Assembly: GCA_900557165.1 (NCBI GenBank) | Contig: USRS01000099.1 | Location: forward strand, 1 to 7,911 | From: an uncultured Clostridium sp. | Lineage (GTDB): Bacteria; Bacillota; Clostridia; Peptostreptococcales; Peptostreptococcaceae | Length of the DNA: 7,911 nucleotides | Direction: 5' to 3' | Made by a program: the position numbers and the translations under genes | The notes under the pieces: model-generated | What the model was told of the DNA's origin: nothing | Seen by the model: the letters and a program-made list of their open reading frames with translations, nothing else | Databases searched by the model: none | Part shown: positions 1 through 5,746 of the stretch, piece after piece | Layout of the letters: the number at the start of each line of letters is the position of its first letter | Numbering within the stretch: position 1 is the stretch's first letter

Positions 1-47
1 ATATAATTTTATATGATAATGAGAAAATCTTCAATATGTTAAGGACA

Positions 48-75
48 ATTATATATTTTTATTGCAAAACTTCAA
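48..75 (-). promoter_or_regulatory. Candidate leftward sigma-A promoter for a gene beyond the left edge
   Basis: On the minus strand a TTGAAG -35 element (75-70) is followed after 16 bases by a perfect TATAAT -10 element (53-48). No start codon lies between it and position 1, so the gene it would drive is outside the window. By analogy with Bacillus subtilis, the neighbour of rpmB on this side is an Asp23/YloU-family gene transcribed in this direction; that identity is inference. The spacer of this promoter contains the -35 box of the rpmB promoter. A second, poorer copy (TTGAAG 34-29, TATAAA 13-8, 15-base spacer) lies further left. Confidence 0.45.
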
Positions 76-90
76 AATTTATGTTAATAT
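62..90 (+). promoter_or_regulatory. rpmB promoter (sigma-A, extended -10)
   Basis: TTGCAA (62-67) and TAATAT (85-90) are separated by 17 bases, and a TG dinucleotide at 82-83 gives an extended -10 (TGtTAATAT). Transcription would start near 96-98 and give a leader of about 44 nucleotides before the rpmB start at 141. This is a good match to the vegetative consensus and fits a highly expressed ribosomal protein gene. Confidence 0.6.
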
Positions 91-105
91 AAATATGTTT
101 TTAGT

Positions 106-128
106 CTTAAAATAGTTATCATTTTAAG
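106..128 (+). promoter_or_regulatory. Leader hairpin abutting the rpmB ribosome binding site
   Basis: CTTAAAAT (106-113) and ATTTTAAG (121-128) form a perfect 8-base inverted repeat around a 7-base loop. The right arm runs into the Shine-Dalgarno AGGAGG (127-132) and covers its first two bases. The stem is almost all A-U and therefore weak, so a role in controlling L28 translation is only a possibility. Confidence 0.3.
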
Positions 129-140
129 GAGGTGTATATA

Positions 141-329
141 ATGTCAAGAGTATGTTGCGTATGTGGTAAAGGTAAAGTTGCAGGAAACCAAGTATCACAT
201 TCAAATAAACACAGCAAAAGAACATGGGCTGCTAACTTAAGAAACGTTAAAGTTATAGAAAATGGAACTCCAAAAAGAGTAAAAGTTTGTACAAGATGCT
301 TACGTTCAAACAAAGTTGATAGAGCTTAA
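141..329 (+). CDS. rpmB: 50S ribosomal protein L28
   Basis: This encodes a 62-residue L28, a protein of the large ribosomal subunit. It has the typical L28 length and the typical core (GKGKVAGNQVSHSNKHSKR, followed by TWAANLR). Two CxxC pairs, C5/C8 and C50/C53, form the zinc ribbon of the C+ form of L28. The ATG at 141 is chosen because AGGAGGTG (127-134) sits just upstream at correct spacing. An in-frame GTG at 132 lies inside that ribosome binding site and cannot be the start. The gene stands alone between its own promoter and a terminator, and is transcribed opposite to the rest of the cluster, as in Bacillus subtilis. Because the protein needs zinc, clostridia and bacilli often carry a second, zinc-free copy elsewhere; none is visible here. 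Confidence 0.97.
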   Translation: MSRVCCVCGKGKVAGNQVSHSNKHSKRTWAANLRNVKVIENGTPKRVKVCTRCLRSNKVDRA

Positions 330-351
330 TAATAAATTTATTTTATTAGTA

Positions 352-386
352 AAGAGCCTACAGAAATGGAGGCTCTTATTGTTTTA
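352..386 (+). terminator. rpmB terminator, probably shared with spoVM
   Basis: AAGAGCCT (352-359) pairs perfectly with AGGCTCTT (370-377) around a 10-base loop, followed by ATTGTTTTAT. It lies 22 bases after the rpmB stop. Read on the minus strand, the same hairpin lies about 30 bases after the spoVM stop and is followed by a T-containing AT-rich tract, so it may end both convergent transcripts. Confidence 0.8.
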
Positions 387-407
387 TCTATAAGTTTATC
401 TAATTTA

Positions 408-485
408 TTATTTCTTATTAGTTCTCATAAATTTCAATACAATATTAGAAAGCCATTTTGGTAATTTAATAGTTACCATTTTCAT
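408..485 (-). CDS. spoVM: Stage V sporulation protein M (SpoVM), 25 residues
   Basis: This small gene runs from an ATG at 485-483 to a TAA at 410-408. The product begins MKMVTIKLPKWLSNIV and ends LKFMRTNKK. From memory, Bacillus subtilis SpoVM (26 residues) begins MKFYTIKLPKFLGGIV, and the two align without gaps: T5-I-K-L-P-K10, L12, I15 and V16 are identical, including Pro9. SpoVM is an amphipathic helix peptide that settles on the convex outer forespore membrane and anchors SpoIVA to start coat assembly. Here the helix face would be I6, L8, W11, L12, I15, V16, F19 and M20, with Lys/Arg on the other side. The Gly13-Gly14 of B. subtilis is replaced by Ser-Asn. A G-rich ribosome binding site (GGGGGGA, 498-492) sits six bases upstream. 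The position between thiN and rpmB is the same as in B. subtilis, which strongly supports the call. Expression is probably limited to the mother cell. Confidence 0.9.
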   Translation of the reverse strand: MKMVTIKLPKWLSNIVLKFMRTNKK

Positions 486-770
486 ACTTATTCCCCCCAG
501 GTTAGATTTTCTTAATATTTTTCTTATTCCCACAGTTATTAAACTTTATGCTAATTATTTTTCTTATAGACCTTTAAATATTTTCATATTAAATTTATAT
601 AAAAAACAAAAATCTTATCTTAATAAAAATAACCTTTTTAAATTATATTAATAAATACTTTTATTTTAGAATAATTATTTACTAATTTATATATTTAAAT
701 CGTCCGCAAAAGCTCTAAAATAAAATCTAAGGCTATCTTAATTAAAAACCAATAATAAATCATTTATAGT
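486..770. other. AT-rich intergenic spacer upstream of spoVM
   Basis: This spacer of about 285 bases separates the end of the thiN transcript from spoVM. I checked both strands and saw no convincing ORF with a ribosome binding site, no tRNA and no recognisable riboswitch. It contains the spoVM ribosome binding site (492-498), a weak sigma-E-like promoter candidate (543-571), and an 11-base perfect inverted repeat TTTATTTTAGA / TCTAAAATAAA (660-670 and 714-724) separated by 43 bases. A short G+C-richer patch, CGTCCGC (701-707), lies inside that loop. Otherwise it is low-complexity A/T. Confidence 0.6.
543..571 (-). promoter_or_regulatory. Weak sigma-E-like promoter candidate for spoVM
   Basis: The minus strand carries CATAAAGT (550-543), which matches 6 of 8 positions of the sigma-E -10 consensus CATACAMT. 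Upstream is an ATA core within GTCTATAAG (571-563), but it stands two bases closer than the usual sigma-E -35 spacing. A start near 535 would give a leader of about 50 bases. spoVM is sigma-E-dependent in B. subtilis, and this gene follows a strong terminator, so it needs a promoter of its own; the exact site is uncertain. Confidence 0.25.
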
Positions 771-802
771 AAAAACCCCTTCATATTATTAATACGAAAG
801 GG
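771..802 (-). terminator. Terminator of the rsgA-rpe-thiN transcript
   Basis: On the minus strand CCCTTTCGTATT (802-791) pairs with AATATGAAGGG (787-777) around a 3-base loop, with one bulged T and one G-U pair. It is followed by GTTTTT (776-771). The hairpin begins seven bases after the thiN stop codon. It separates thiN from spoVM transcriptionally. Confidence 0.85.
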
Positions 803-808
803 CTTTTA

Positions 809-1456
809 TTATATATTAAAATTTCTTATAATAAGGGCACAACCATCTTCTACTTTTACGATACATTCATCTTTTACCATAACATTTGATATGCCTAAAG
901 AAGATAAATAGCCTACTTTTGCATTATTTAAAGGATATTCCATATCTTCAAGGGTAACCCCCTTTGAATCACCTACAATAGATATAAAAGATACTGTATC
1001 TCCCTTATTACCTTTTAAAGTTATTTTTTCATTTTTAACAATTAAAATTTCTTCTTCACTTGTTAATATTCTAGGATTTATATCCATATTTTTAACATAA
1101 TTCATAAGACCTATATTAGCCAATGTATGATCTATTCTACCACCTAAGGTTCCTATAAAATCAACTTTAGTTGCATTTAATTTTTTAGCTAAATAAATAC
1201 ATATTTCTGAATCAGTTTCATCTTTATGAGTTGGATACTTTTCAAATATAACATTTTTATTTTTGTAATAAGATATTAATTCTTCATTTATAGAATCTAA
1301 ATCACCAATAATATAGTTTGGTATAATATTCATTTTATACAAATGATTGCATCCACCATCTGCACCTATTATATAGTCATATTTTTCTTTCAAAATAATT
1401 TCTTTTGTTTTTTGATAATTTTTAATTTCCCCATTTAAAACAATACAAACTTTCAT
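809..1456 (-). CDS. thiN: Thiamine pyrophosphokinase
   Basis: This 215-residue enzyme transfers pyrophosphate from ATP to thiamine, giving thiamine diphosphate directly; it is a salvage step in the cytoplasm. The length is normal for the family (YloS/ThiN). Diagnostic motifs are GADGG (31-35), GDLDS (51-55), DETDSE (79-84) and GGRIDHTLANI (105-115), the acidic residues of which bind magnesium-nucleotide and thiamine. The C-terminal part (about 140-215) is the beta-rich thiamine-binding domain. The ATG at 1456 is preceded by AGGAGAG (1467-1461), which overlaps the rpe stop codon, so translation of thiN is probably coupled to rpe. It is the last gene before a strong terminator. No TPP riboswitch is visible here. 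ThiN follows rpe in B. subtilis too. Confidence 0.95.
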   Translation of the reverse strand: MKVCIVLNGEIKNYQKTKEIILKEKYDYIIGADGGCNHLYKMNIIPNYIIGDLDSINEELISYYKNKNVIFEKYPTHKDETDSEICIYLAKKLNATKVDFIGTLGGRIDHTLANIGLMNYVKNMDINPRILTSEEEILIVKNEKITLKGNKGDTVSFISIVGDSKGVTLEDMEYPLNNAKVGYLSSLGISNVMVKDECIVKVEDGCALIIRNFNI

Positions 1457-1465
1457 TGTTCTCTC

Positions 1466-2122
1466 CTAAAGTGCAGCTTTTTTTCTCATTAATTTTACTG
1501 TTTCATTAATATCATCACTATTAAATATTGCAGAACCTGCAACAATTACGTTTGCACCTGCTTTAACTACCTTGTCTATATTACTTGGTTTTATGCCACC
1601 ATCAACTTGTATATCTACATTTAGATTTTTTTCATCTATTATTGATTTTAATTCTTTTATTTTTTCAATCATACCTTCTATAAATGATTGACCTCCAAAT
1701 CCTGGATTAACAGTCATTATAAGTATCATATCCACATCTTCTAAAACATGTTTAATACTTTCAATAGGAGTTGCTGGATTTAGAGCTACTCCAGCTTTTA
1801 CATTATGTGATTTGATATTTTGTATTGTTCTGTGTAAATGCTTACAAGCTTCTACATGAACTACTATTAAATCACTTCCTGCATCAACAAAATCTTTGAT
1901 ATAATTATCAGGATTTTCTATCATAAGATGAGTATCAAATACCATATTTACATCTTTTCTCAAAGATTTAACTATGCCAGGTCCTAATGTTATATTTGGC
2001 ACAAAATGTCCATCCATAACATCTATATGCAAATATTCACATCCTGCCTTTTCTACTTTTTTTATATCTTCTAACAGTCTTGCAAAATCTGCTGATAATA
2101 TTGATGGTGCTAATTTTATCAT
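1466..2122 (-). CDS. rpe: Ribulose-phosphate 3-epimerase
   Basis: This 218-residue TIM-barrel enzyme interconverts D-ribulose 5-phosphate and D-xylulose 5-phosphate in the non-oxidative pentose phosphate pathway. The length is standard. The start MIKLAPSILSADF is typical. The metal-binding set is visible: H32 and D34 in HIDVMDGHFVPN, H65 in DTHLMIENP, and D174 in QVDGGI; D34 and D174 are the acid/base pair in the family. The phosphate-binding loops VNPGFGGQ (138-145) and VAGSAIF (194-200) are present. The ATG at 2122 is 4 bases after the rsgA stop, and its ribosome binding site AAGGAG (2139-2134) lies inside the rsgA 3' end, at a rather long 11-base spacing. This points to cotranscription and coupling. 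A relative such as D-allulose-6-phosphate epimerase is less likely given the context. Confidence 0.96.
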   Translation of the reverse strand: MIKLAPSILSADFARLLEDIKKVEKAGCEYLHIDVMDGHFVPNITLGPGIVKSLRKDVNMVFDTHLMIENPDNYIKDFVDAGSDLIVVHVEACKHLHRTIQNIKSHNVKAGVALNPATPIESIKHVLEDVDMILIMTVNPGFGGQSFIEGMIEKIKELKSIIDEKNLNVDIQVDGGIKPSNIDKVVKAGANVIVAGSAIFNSDDINETVKLMRKKAAL

Positions 2123-2126
2123 TTTC

Positions 2127-3008
2127 TTAATATCTCCTTTTCCCTTGTCTTATTTCATTAAGTAACTGTATATAACTATCATATCTTATTTTTGAAATTT
2201 CCCCTGCTTCAACAGCTTCTTTAACGCCACATCCTGGCTCATTTTCATGTATACATTTATTTCCAAATTTGCAAGTATCAACTTCATCAAATTCAATAAA
2301 GTATTCTTTTAATTCATTTTCTGCTATATCATCTAATGTTAAAGAAGAAAATCCTGGCGTATCAGCTACTATACCACCACATTCTAATTTTAAAAGTTCT
2401 GCATGTCTAGTAGTATGTTTTCCCCTTTTTATTTTGTCACTAACTTCTCCTGTTTGTAATTTAAAGTTTGGATCTATTTCATTTAGTAAACTTGATTTAC
2501 CTACACCAGATGGTCCTGCAAAAACTACAACACTATTATTTAATTCTTCCTTTATTTTATCTATATTCATTTTAGATTTACTACTAACAGGTATAACTTT
2601 ATACCCACTTAATTCATATATTTCTTTTATTTTTTCAGTAGTATTATCTTCATCTAAGTCTACTTTTGTAAGTATTATTACAATTTCTAGATTTTCTCTT
2701 TCAGCAAGAACTATAAATCTATCTAATAAAGATAAATGAGGTGTAGGGTTTTTTACAGCAAAAACTATTAGAGCTTTTTCAATATTTGAAATAGGTGGTC
2801 TAATAAGTTCAGTCTCTCTTTTATCAATTTCTTCTACTACCCCTATTTTCTTTTCTTCCTCTACAACACTAATTTTTACTCTATCACCTACTAAAGGAGT
2901 TTGTTTATTTTTTCTAAAAATTCCTCTTGCTCTACATTCATACAGCCCTTGTTCTGTATCTACGTAATAAAATCCCCCTATTCCTTTCATTATCCTTCCA
3001 TTTAACAT
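2127..3008 (-). CDS. rsgA: Ribosome small-subunit biogenesis GTPase RsgA
   Basis: This 293-residue circularly permuted GTPase (YloQ/CpgA/EngC) helps late maturation of the 30S subunit. An N-terminal OB fold spans about 1-65. The GTPase motifs come in permuted order: G4 TKVD (114-117), G5 near SSK (142-144), G1 GPSGVGKSS (165-173), G2 in GKHTTRH (196-202) and G3 DTPG (216-219). The C-terminal zinc finger has C247, C252, H254 and C260 in the CX4CXHX5C pattern. The length is normal. The ATG at 3008 has a strong AGGAGG (3020-3015) six bases upstream. A terminator and a probable promoter separate it from prkC, so it seems to lead its own transcription unit with rpe and thiN. In B. subtilis this protein (CpgA) is a reported substrate of PrkC, which makes its position beside the kinase meaningful. 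Confidence 0.97.
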   Translation of the reverse strand: MLNGRIMKGIGGFYYVDTEQGLYECRARGIFRKNKQTPLVGDRVKISVVEEEKKIGVVEEIDKRETELIRPPISNIEKALIVFAVKNPTPHLSLLDRFIVLAERENLEIVIILTKVDLDEDNTTEKIKEIYELSGYKVIPVSSKSKMNIDKIKEELNNSVVVFAGPSGVGKSSLLNEIDPNFKLQTGEVSDKIKRGKHTTRHAELLKLECGGIVADTPGFSSLTLDDIAENELKEYFIEFDEVDTCKFGNKCIHENEPGCGVKEAVEAGEISKIRYDSYIQLLNEIRQGKRRY

Positions 3009-3036
3009 TAATTGCCTCCTTATTTTTTAACACTTT

Positions 3037-3071
3037 ATTATATATTACCACAATAATTTTATTATTTTAAA
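3037..3071 (-). promoter_or_regulatory. Candidate promoter for rsgA-rpe-thiN
   Basis: Downstream of the prkC terminator, the minus strand has TGGTAATAT (3050-3042), an extended -10, with TTTAAA (3071-3066) 18 bases upstream of TAATAT. An overlapping perfect TATAAT (3042-3037) lacks a good -35. Either would start transcription some 20-30 bases before the rsgA ATG. The region is very AT-rich, so chance matches are common. Confidence 0.4.
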
Positions 3072-3104
3072 TTTAATTATCATATATTATTTTTATTTTT
3101 CCAA

Positions 3105-3147
3105 AAATAAAATATAAGTAAGCATAATGCCTACTTATATTTTATTT
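3105..3147 (-). terminator. Hairpin terminator between prkC and rsgA
   Basis: A perfect 16-base inverted repeat pairs AAATAAAATATAAGTA (3105-3120) with TACTTATATTTTATTT (3132-3147) across 11 bases. The loop itself contains GCAT/ATGC, which can extend the structure. It starts about 20 bases after the prkC stop, and on the minus strand it is followed by TTGG after a T-rich arm. The stem is AT-rich, so it may be a partial rather than absolute terminator. It lies inside what would otherwise be one seven-gene operon. Confidence 0.65.
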
Positions 3148-3166
3148 CTATGATATTATTTTATTC

Positions 3167-4966
3167 TTAACCCAATATTTCTTCGTCATCATCTTTAGGG
3201 TTATTAACTGGAGTTTCTCCTGAATTATCATCATCTTTTGAATCCTCAGGTTTTTGAGATGGTTTATCATCTTTAGTATCGTCTTTATTTCCTGTATTAT
3301 CATTTTTATTGTCATTGTTACTGTTGTTGTCATTATTATTGTTGTTACTGTCATTATTATCAACATTTTCATTGCTGTCCTGTTTTTCATCATTGTTTGT
3401 ATTATTTTGTTCATGATTTTCTACAGGTTTTTGACCTTTACTAACTACAACATTTACACTATCACCTTTTTTAATACTTCCAACACCAACTACAGGATTT
3501 TGATTGATTACAGTTCCTTCTTTGTAAACTTCACTATAATCATAACTTATACTTCCAAGTTTTAGACCATCCTTTTCCAGTATTTTTTTAGCATCATTTA
3601 ATGTATATCCCATTAAATTAGGAACCGATAATTCTTCTGGTCCTAAACTAATAACTATAGTAACCAAGTCTCCCTTTTTAAGTTCAGTTCCCTGTGATGG
3701 GCTCTGAGATATAACATGATTTCTTTCCACATCTACATCGTGTCGTTCATTTATAGTAAGTTTTAAATCTAGCTTATTTATAGTTTTATTTGCATCTTCC
3801 AAACTCATATTAATAAGATTTGGCATAGCTATTACATCACTATTTTTATTTAACAATCCAAATCCATTAGTTACTACTCCAACCACAGCAAGTATTACAA
3901 CTGCTACAACTCCAACTATAGCACCTTTAGATCCATTGCTTTTTTTCTTATTAGGTTTTCTATTATATACATTATTATTTTTAGTTTTATTTTTAAAAAA
4001 TAATGGTTTAGACTCTTCATTCTTATCATTTTTTTCTTTAAATGTTTTTTTGTCTTTCGTTGATGAAGTACTATTATTAACTATTTCTACTGGTGGAATT
4101 CTTCTTGTAGCAAAATCATCATATTGCTTTATAAAATCCAAATCTATATTTTGTTCAATATATTCTATGTCTTCTATAACTTCTTCACTACTTTGATATC
4201 TATCTTCAGGTGATTTTTCTGTTAATTTTTTAATTAATGTTCTAATACTTTGAGGTATTTGAGTTTTTTCTTCGCTACTAAATTCTATATCTTCATTAAT
4301 ATGTTGAAGGGCAATAGAAATAGGACTATCACCTTTAAAAGGCACCTTACCAAGTAGCATTTCATATAGAACTATACCTAAAGAATATAAGTCTGCATTA
4401 TTTTTTACAGGTTTACCTTTTGCTTGTTCTGGAGAAAAATAATGAACAGAACCAATTATACTACCTATATTAGTCATAGTAGAATTTGTTGCTGCTTTTG
4501 CTATACCAAAATCTGCAACCTTTACATTTCTACCTTCACTAGATATTAAAATATTATGAGGTTTTATATCTCTATGAATAACTCCTTTTTTGTGTGCAGC
4601 ACTAAGAGCTTTTGCTATTTGTTTTGTTATATCTAAAGCTGTATATTCATCTAGTGTTCCTTCATTTTTTATTATTTCTTTTAAGTTTTGTCCATCCACA
4701 TATTCCATAACTATGTAGTTTACTTTTCCATCACAACCTACATCATATACATTTACTATATTAGGATGAGAAATATTTGCAACAGCTTCTGCTTCTCTTT
4801 TAAATTTTGCTAAAAATTCTTCATCATCTACAAATTCTGGCCTAAGAACTTTTACTGCTACTATTCTATTTAGAAGTCTATCCTTTGCTTCATAAACAAA
4901 GGCCATTCCTCCATCTCCAATTTTTCTTATGATTTCATATCTATTTCCAAGAATCGTTTCTCCCAC
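3167..4966 (-). CDS. prkC: Membrane Ser/Thr protein kinase with two PASTA domains and an Asn/Asp-rich tail
   Basis: This 599-residue protein is a Hanks-type receptor kinase (PrkC/PknB/Stk1 family). The cytoplasmic kinase domain (about 10-270) has the glycine loop IGDGGMAFVY (16-25), catalytic K39 in AVKVL, E58 in FKREAE, HRDIKPHN (131-138, D133), DFG (152-154), and a Thr/Ser-rich activation loop ending GSVHYFSPEQ. A Lys/Asn-rich linker (about 300-347) precedes one membrane helix (348-367). Outside lie two PASTA domains (about 377-442 and 445-511), which bind muropeptides in relatives. The final part (515-599) is low complexity, built of Asn, Asp, Lys, Ser and Glu. B. subtilis PrkC has three PASTA domains and no such tail. 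The GTG start is supported by GGTGA (4975-4971) four bases upstream, twelve bases after the stp stop. The family controls cell-wall homeostasis and germination signalling. The phosphatase Stp directly precedes it. Confidence 0.96.
   Translation of the reverse strand: MGETILGNRYEIIRKIGDGGMAFVYEAKDRLLNRIVAVKVLRPEFVDDEEFLAKFKREAEAVANISHPNIVNVYDVGCDGKVNYIVMEYVDGQNLKEIIKNEGTLDEYTALDITKQIAKALSAAHKKGVIHRDIKPHNILISSEGRNVKVADFGIAKAATNSTMTNIGSIIGSVHYFSPEQAKGKPVKNNADLYSLGIVLYEMLLGKVPFKGDSPISIALQHINEDIEFSSEEKTQIPQSIRTLIKKLTEKSPEDRYQSSEEVIEDIEYIEQNIDLDFIKQYDDFATRRIPPVEIVNNSTSSTKDKKTFKEKNDKNEESKPLFFKNKTKNNNVYNRKPNKKKSNGSKGAIVGVVAVVILAVVGVVTNGFGLLNKNSDVIAMPNLINMSLEDANKTINKLDLKLTINERHDVDVERNHVISQSPSQGTELKKGDLVTIVISLGPEELSVPNLMGYTLNDAKKILEKDGLKLGSISYDYSEVYKEGTVINQNPVVGVGSIKKGDSVNVVVSKGQKPVENHEQNNTNNDEKQDSNENVDNNDSNNNNNDNNSNNDNKNDNTGNKDDTKDDKPSQKPEDSKDDDNSGETPVNNPKDDDEEILG
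3278..3376 (-). repeat. Low-complexity trinucleotide tract encoding the PrkC Asn/Asp tail
   Basis: Within prkC, this stretch is made mostly of AAT/AAC and GAT/GAC codons (residues about 531-563, with runs such as NNNNNDNN). On the plus strand it reads as repeated ATT, GTT and GTC triplets. It is an imperfect microsatellite-like tract whose unit matches the codon length, so gains or losses would keep the frame. Confidence 0.7.
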
Positions 4967-4978
4967 AATATCACCATC

Positions 4979-5728
4979 CTAATCAATCTTTGTTAGGATA
5001 ACAGATATATTATCCTTACCTGAATTATTATTAGCTTCATTGATTAAATCATCACAAATATCCTTTATGCTTTTATCTTGCATAATTATTCTTTTAATAT
5101 CTTTGTCTTCTACACATCCCGTAAGGCCATCTGTAGCCAAAACTAGCATATCATTTTTTTCTAGTTTTTGTCTAAATATATCTACTATAATTATTTCTTC
5201 TGCTCCCATTGCTCGTGTTATTTGATTTCTGCGAGGATGTACCCTAGCTTCTTCTTCAGTTATTAAATTGGCACTTACAAGCTCTTCTACTACAGAATGA
5301 TCCTTTGTTATCTTTCTAAAATTATCACCTTTTAATAAATAACATCTACTATCACCCACATTAGCTATAATAGCATCATCCTTATAAACAACTGCAACAA
5401 CTAAAGTAGTTCCCATACCTTCACAAGAAATATCTTTTCTAGATTTAGCATAAATTTTTTGATTGGCATAATTATAACCTTGTTTTATTACATCATCTAA
5501 ATAATCCATTTTTATGCCAGAACTCTTAGAAATATTCTCTTTTAAAAAATCTATTATACTTTCTACTGCTATTTTACTTGCTACTTCTCCTTTTTTATGG
5601 CCACCCATACCATCAGCTAAAGCAAATATTCCTATACATTCATCATCTGTTTGTATAATCTCCCCCATACAGTAGTCTTCGTTATTTTTTCTAACCTTAC
5701 CCACATGAGAGTCACAATTATAAATCAT
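4979..5728 (-). CDS. stp: PP2C-family protein Ser/Thr phosphatase (PrpC/Stp)
   Basis: This 249-residue cytoplasmic phosphatase removes phosphate from PrkC and its substrates. It uses metal ions bound by conserved aspartates. Visible family motifs are KVRKNNED (11-18), ADGMGGH (38-44, D39), GMGTTL (104-109), VGDSR (124-128), KDHS (142-145), LATDGL (197-202, D200) and GKDNIS (237-242, D239). The length equals that of bacterial single-domain PP2C enzymes (about 240-255). The ATG at 5728 has a strong AAGGAGGG (5744-5737) at eight bases, overlapping the rlmN 3' end region. It precedes prkC with a 12-base gap and has a much better ribosome binding site than the kinase. The pair is cotranscribed in most Firmicutes. 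It is also called prpC in Bacillus. Confidence 0.96.
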   Translation of the reverse strand: MIYNCDSHVGKVRKNNEDYCMGEIIQTDDECIGIFALADGMGGHKKGEVASKIAVESIIDFLKENISKSSGIKMDYLDDVIKQGYNYANQKIYAKSRKDISCEGMGTTLVVAVVYKDDAIIANVGDSRCYLLKGDNFRKITKDHSVVEELVSANLITEEEARVHPRRNQITRAMGAEEIIIVDIFRQKLEKNDMLVLATDGLTGCVEDKDIKRIIMQDKSIKDICDDLINEANNNSGKDNISVILTKID

Positions 5729-5746
5729 AGTAATTACCCTCCTTAT

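Noticed and set aside
132..140. GTG at 132 as an earlier rpmB start
   Set aside because: It lies inside the AGGAGGTG ribosome binding site. L28 proteins begin MSR..C at the ATG at 141.
486..770. A riboswitch or small RNA gene in the thiN-spoVM spacer
   Set aside because: No recognisable TPP, T-box or other known riboswitch core and no stable G+C-bearing stems were seen. A covariance-model scan would be the decisive test.
3148..3414. An 88-codon minus-strand frame overlapping the prkC 3' end
   Set aside because: It is an out-of-frame shadow of the Asn/Asp codon tract, rich in Met, Ile, Thr and Lys by repetition. It has no ribosome binding site, and prkC is the clear coding frame.
3254..3565. 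A plus-strand frame rich in Ile, Val and Phe that looks like a membrane protein
   Set aside because: It is the antisense of the Asn/Asp tract (ATT and GTT triplets), which always yields a false hydrophobic peptide. It has no ribosome binding site or family motifs.
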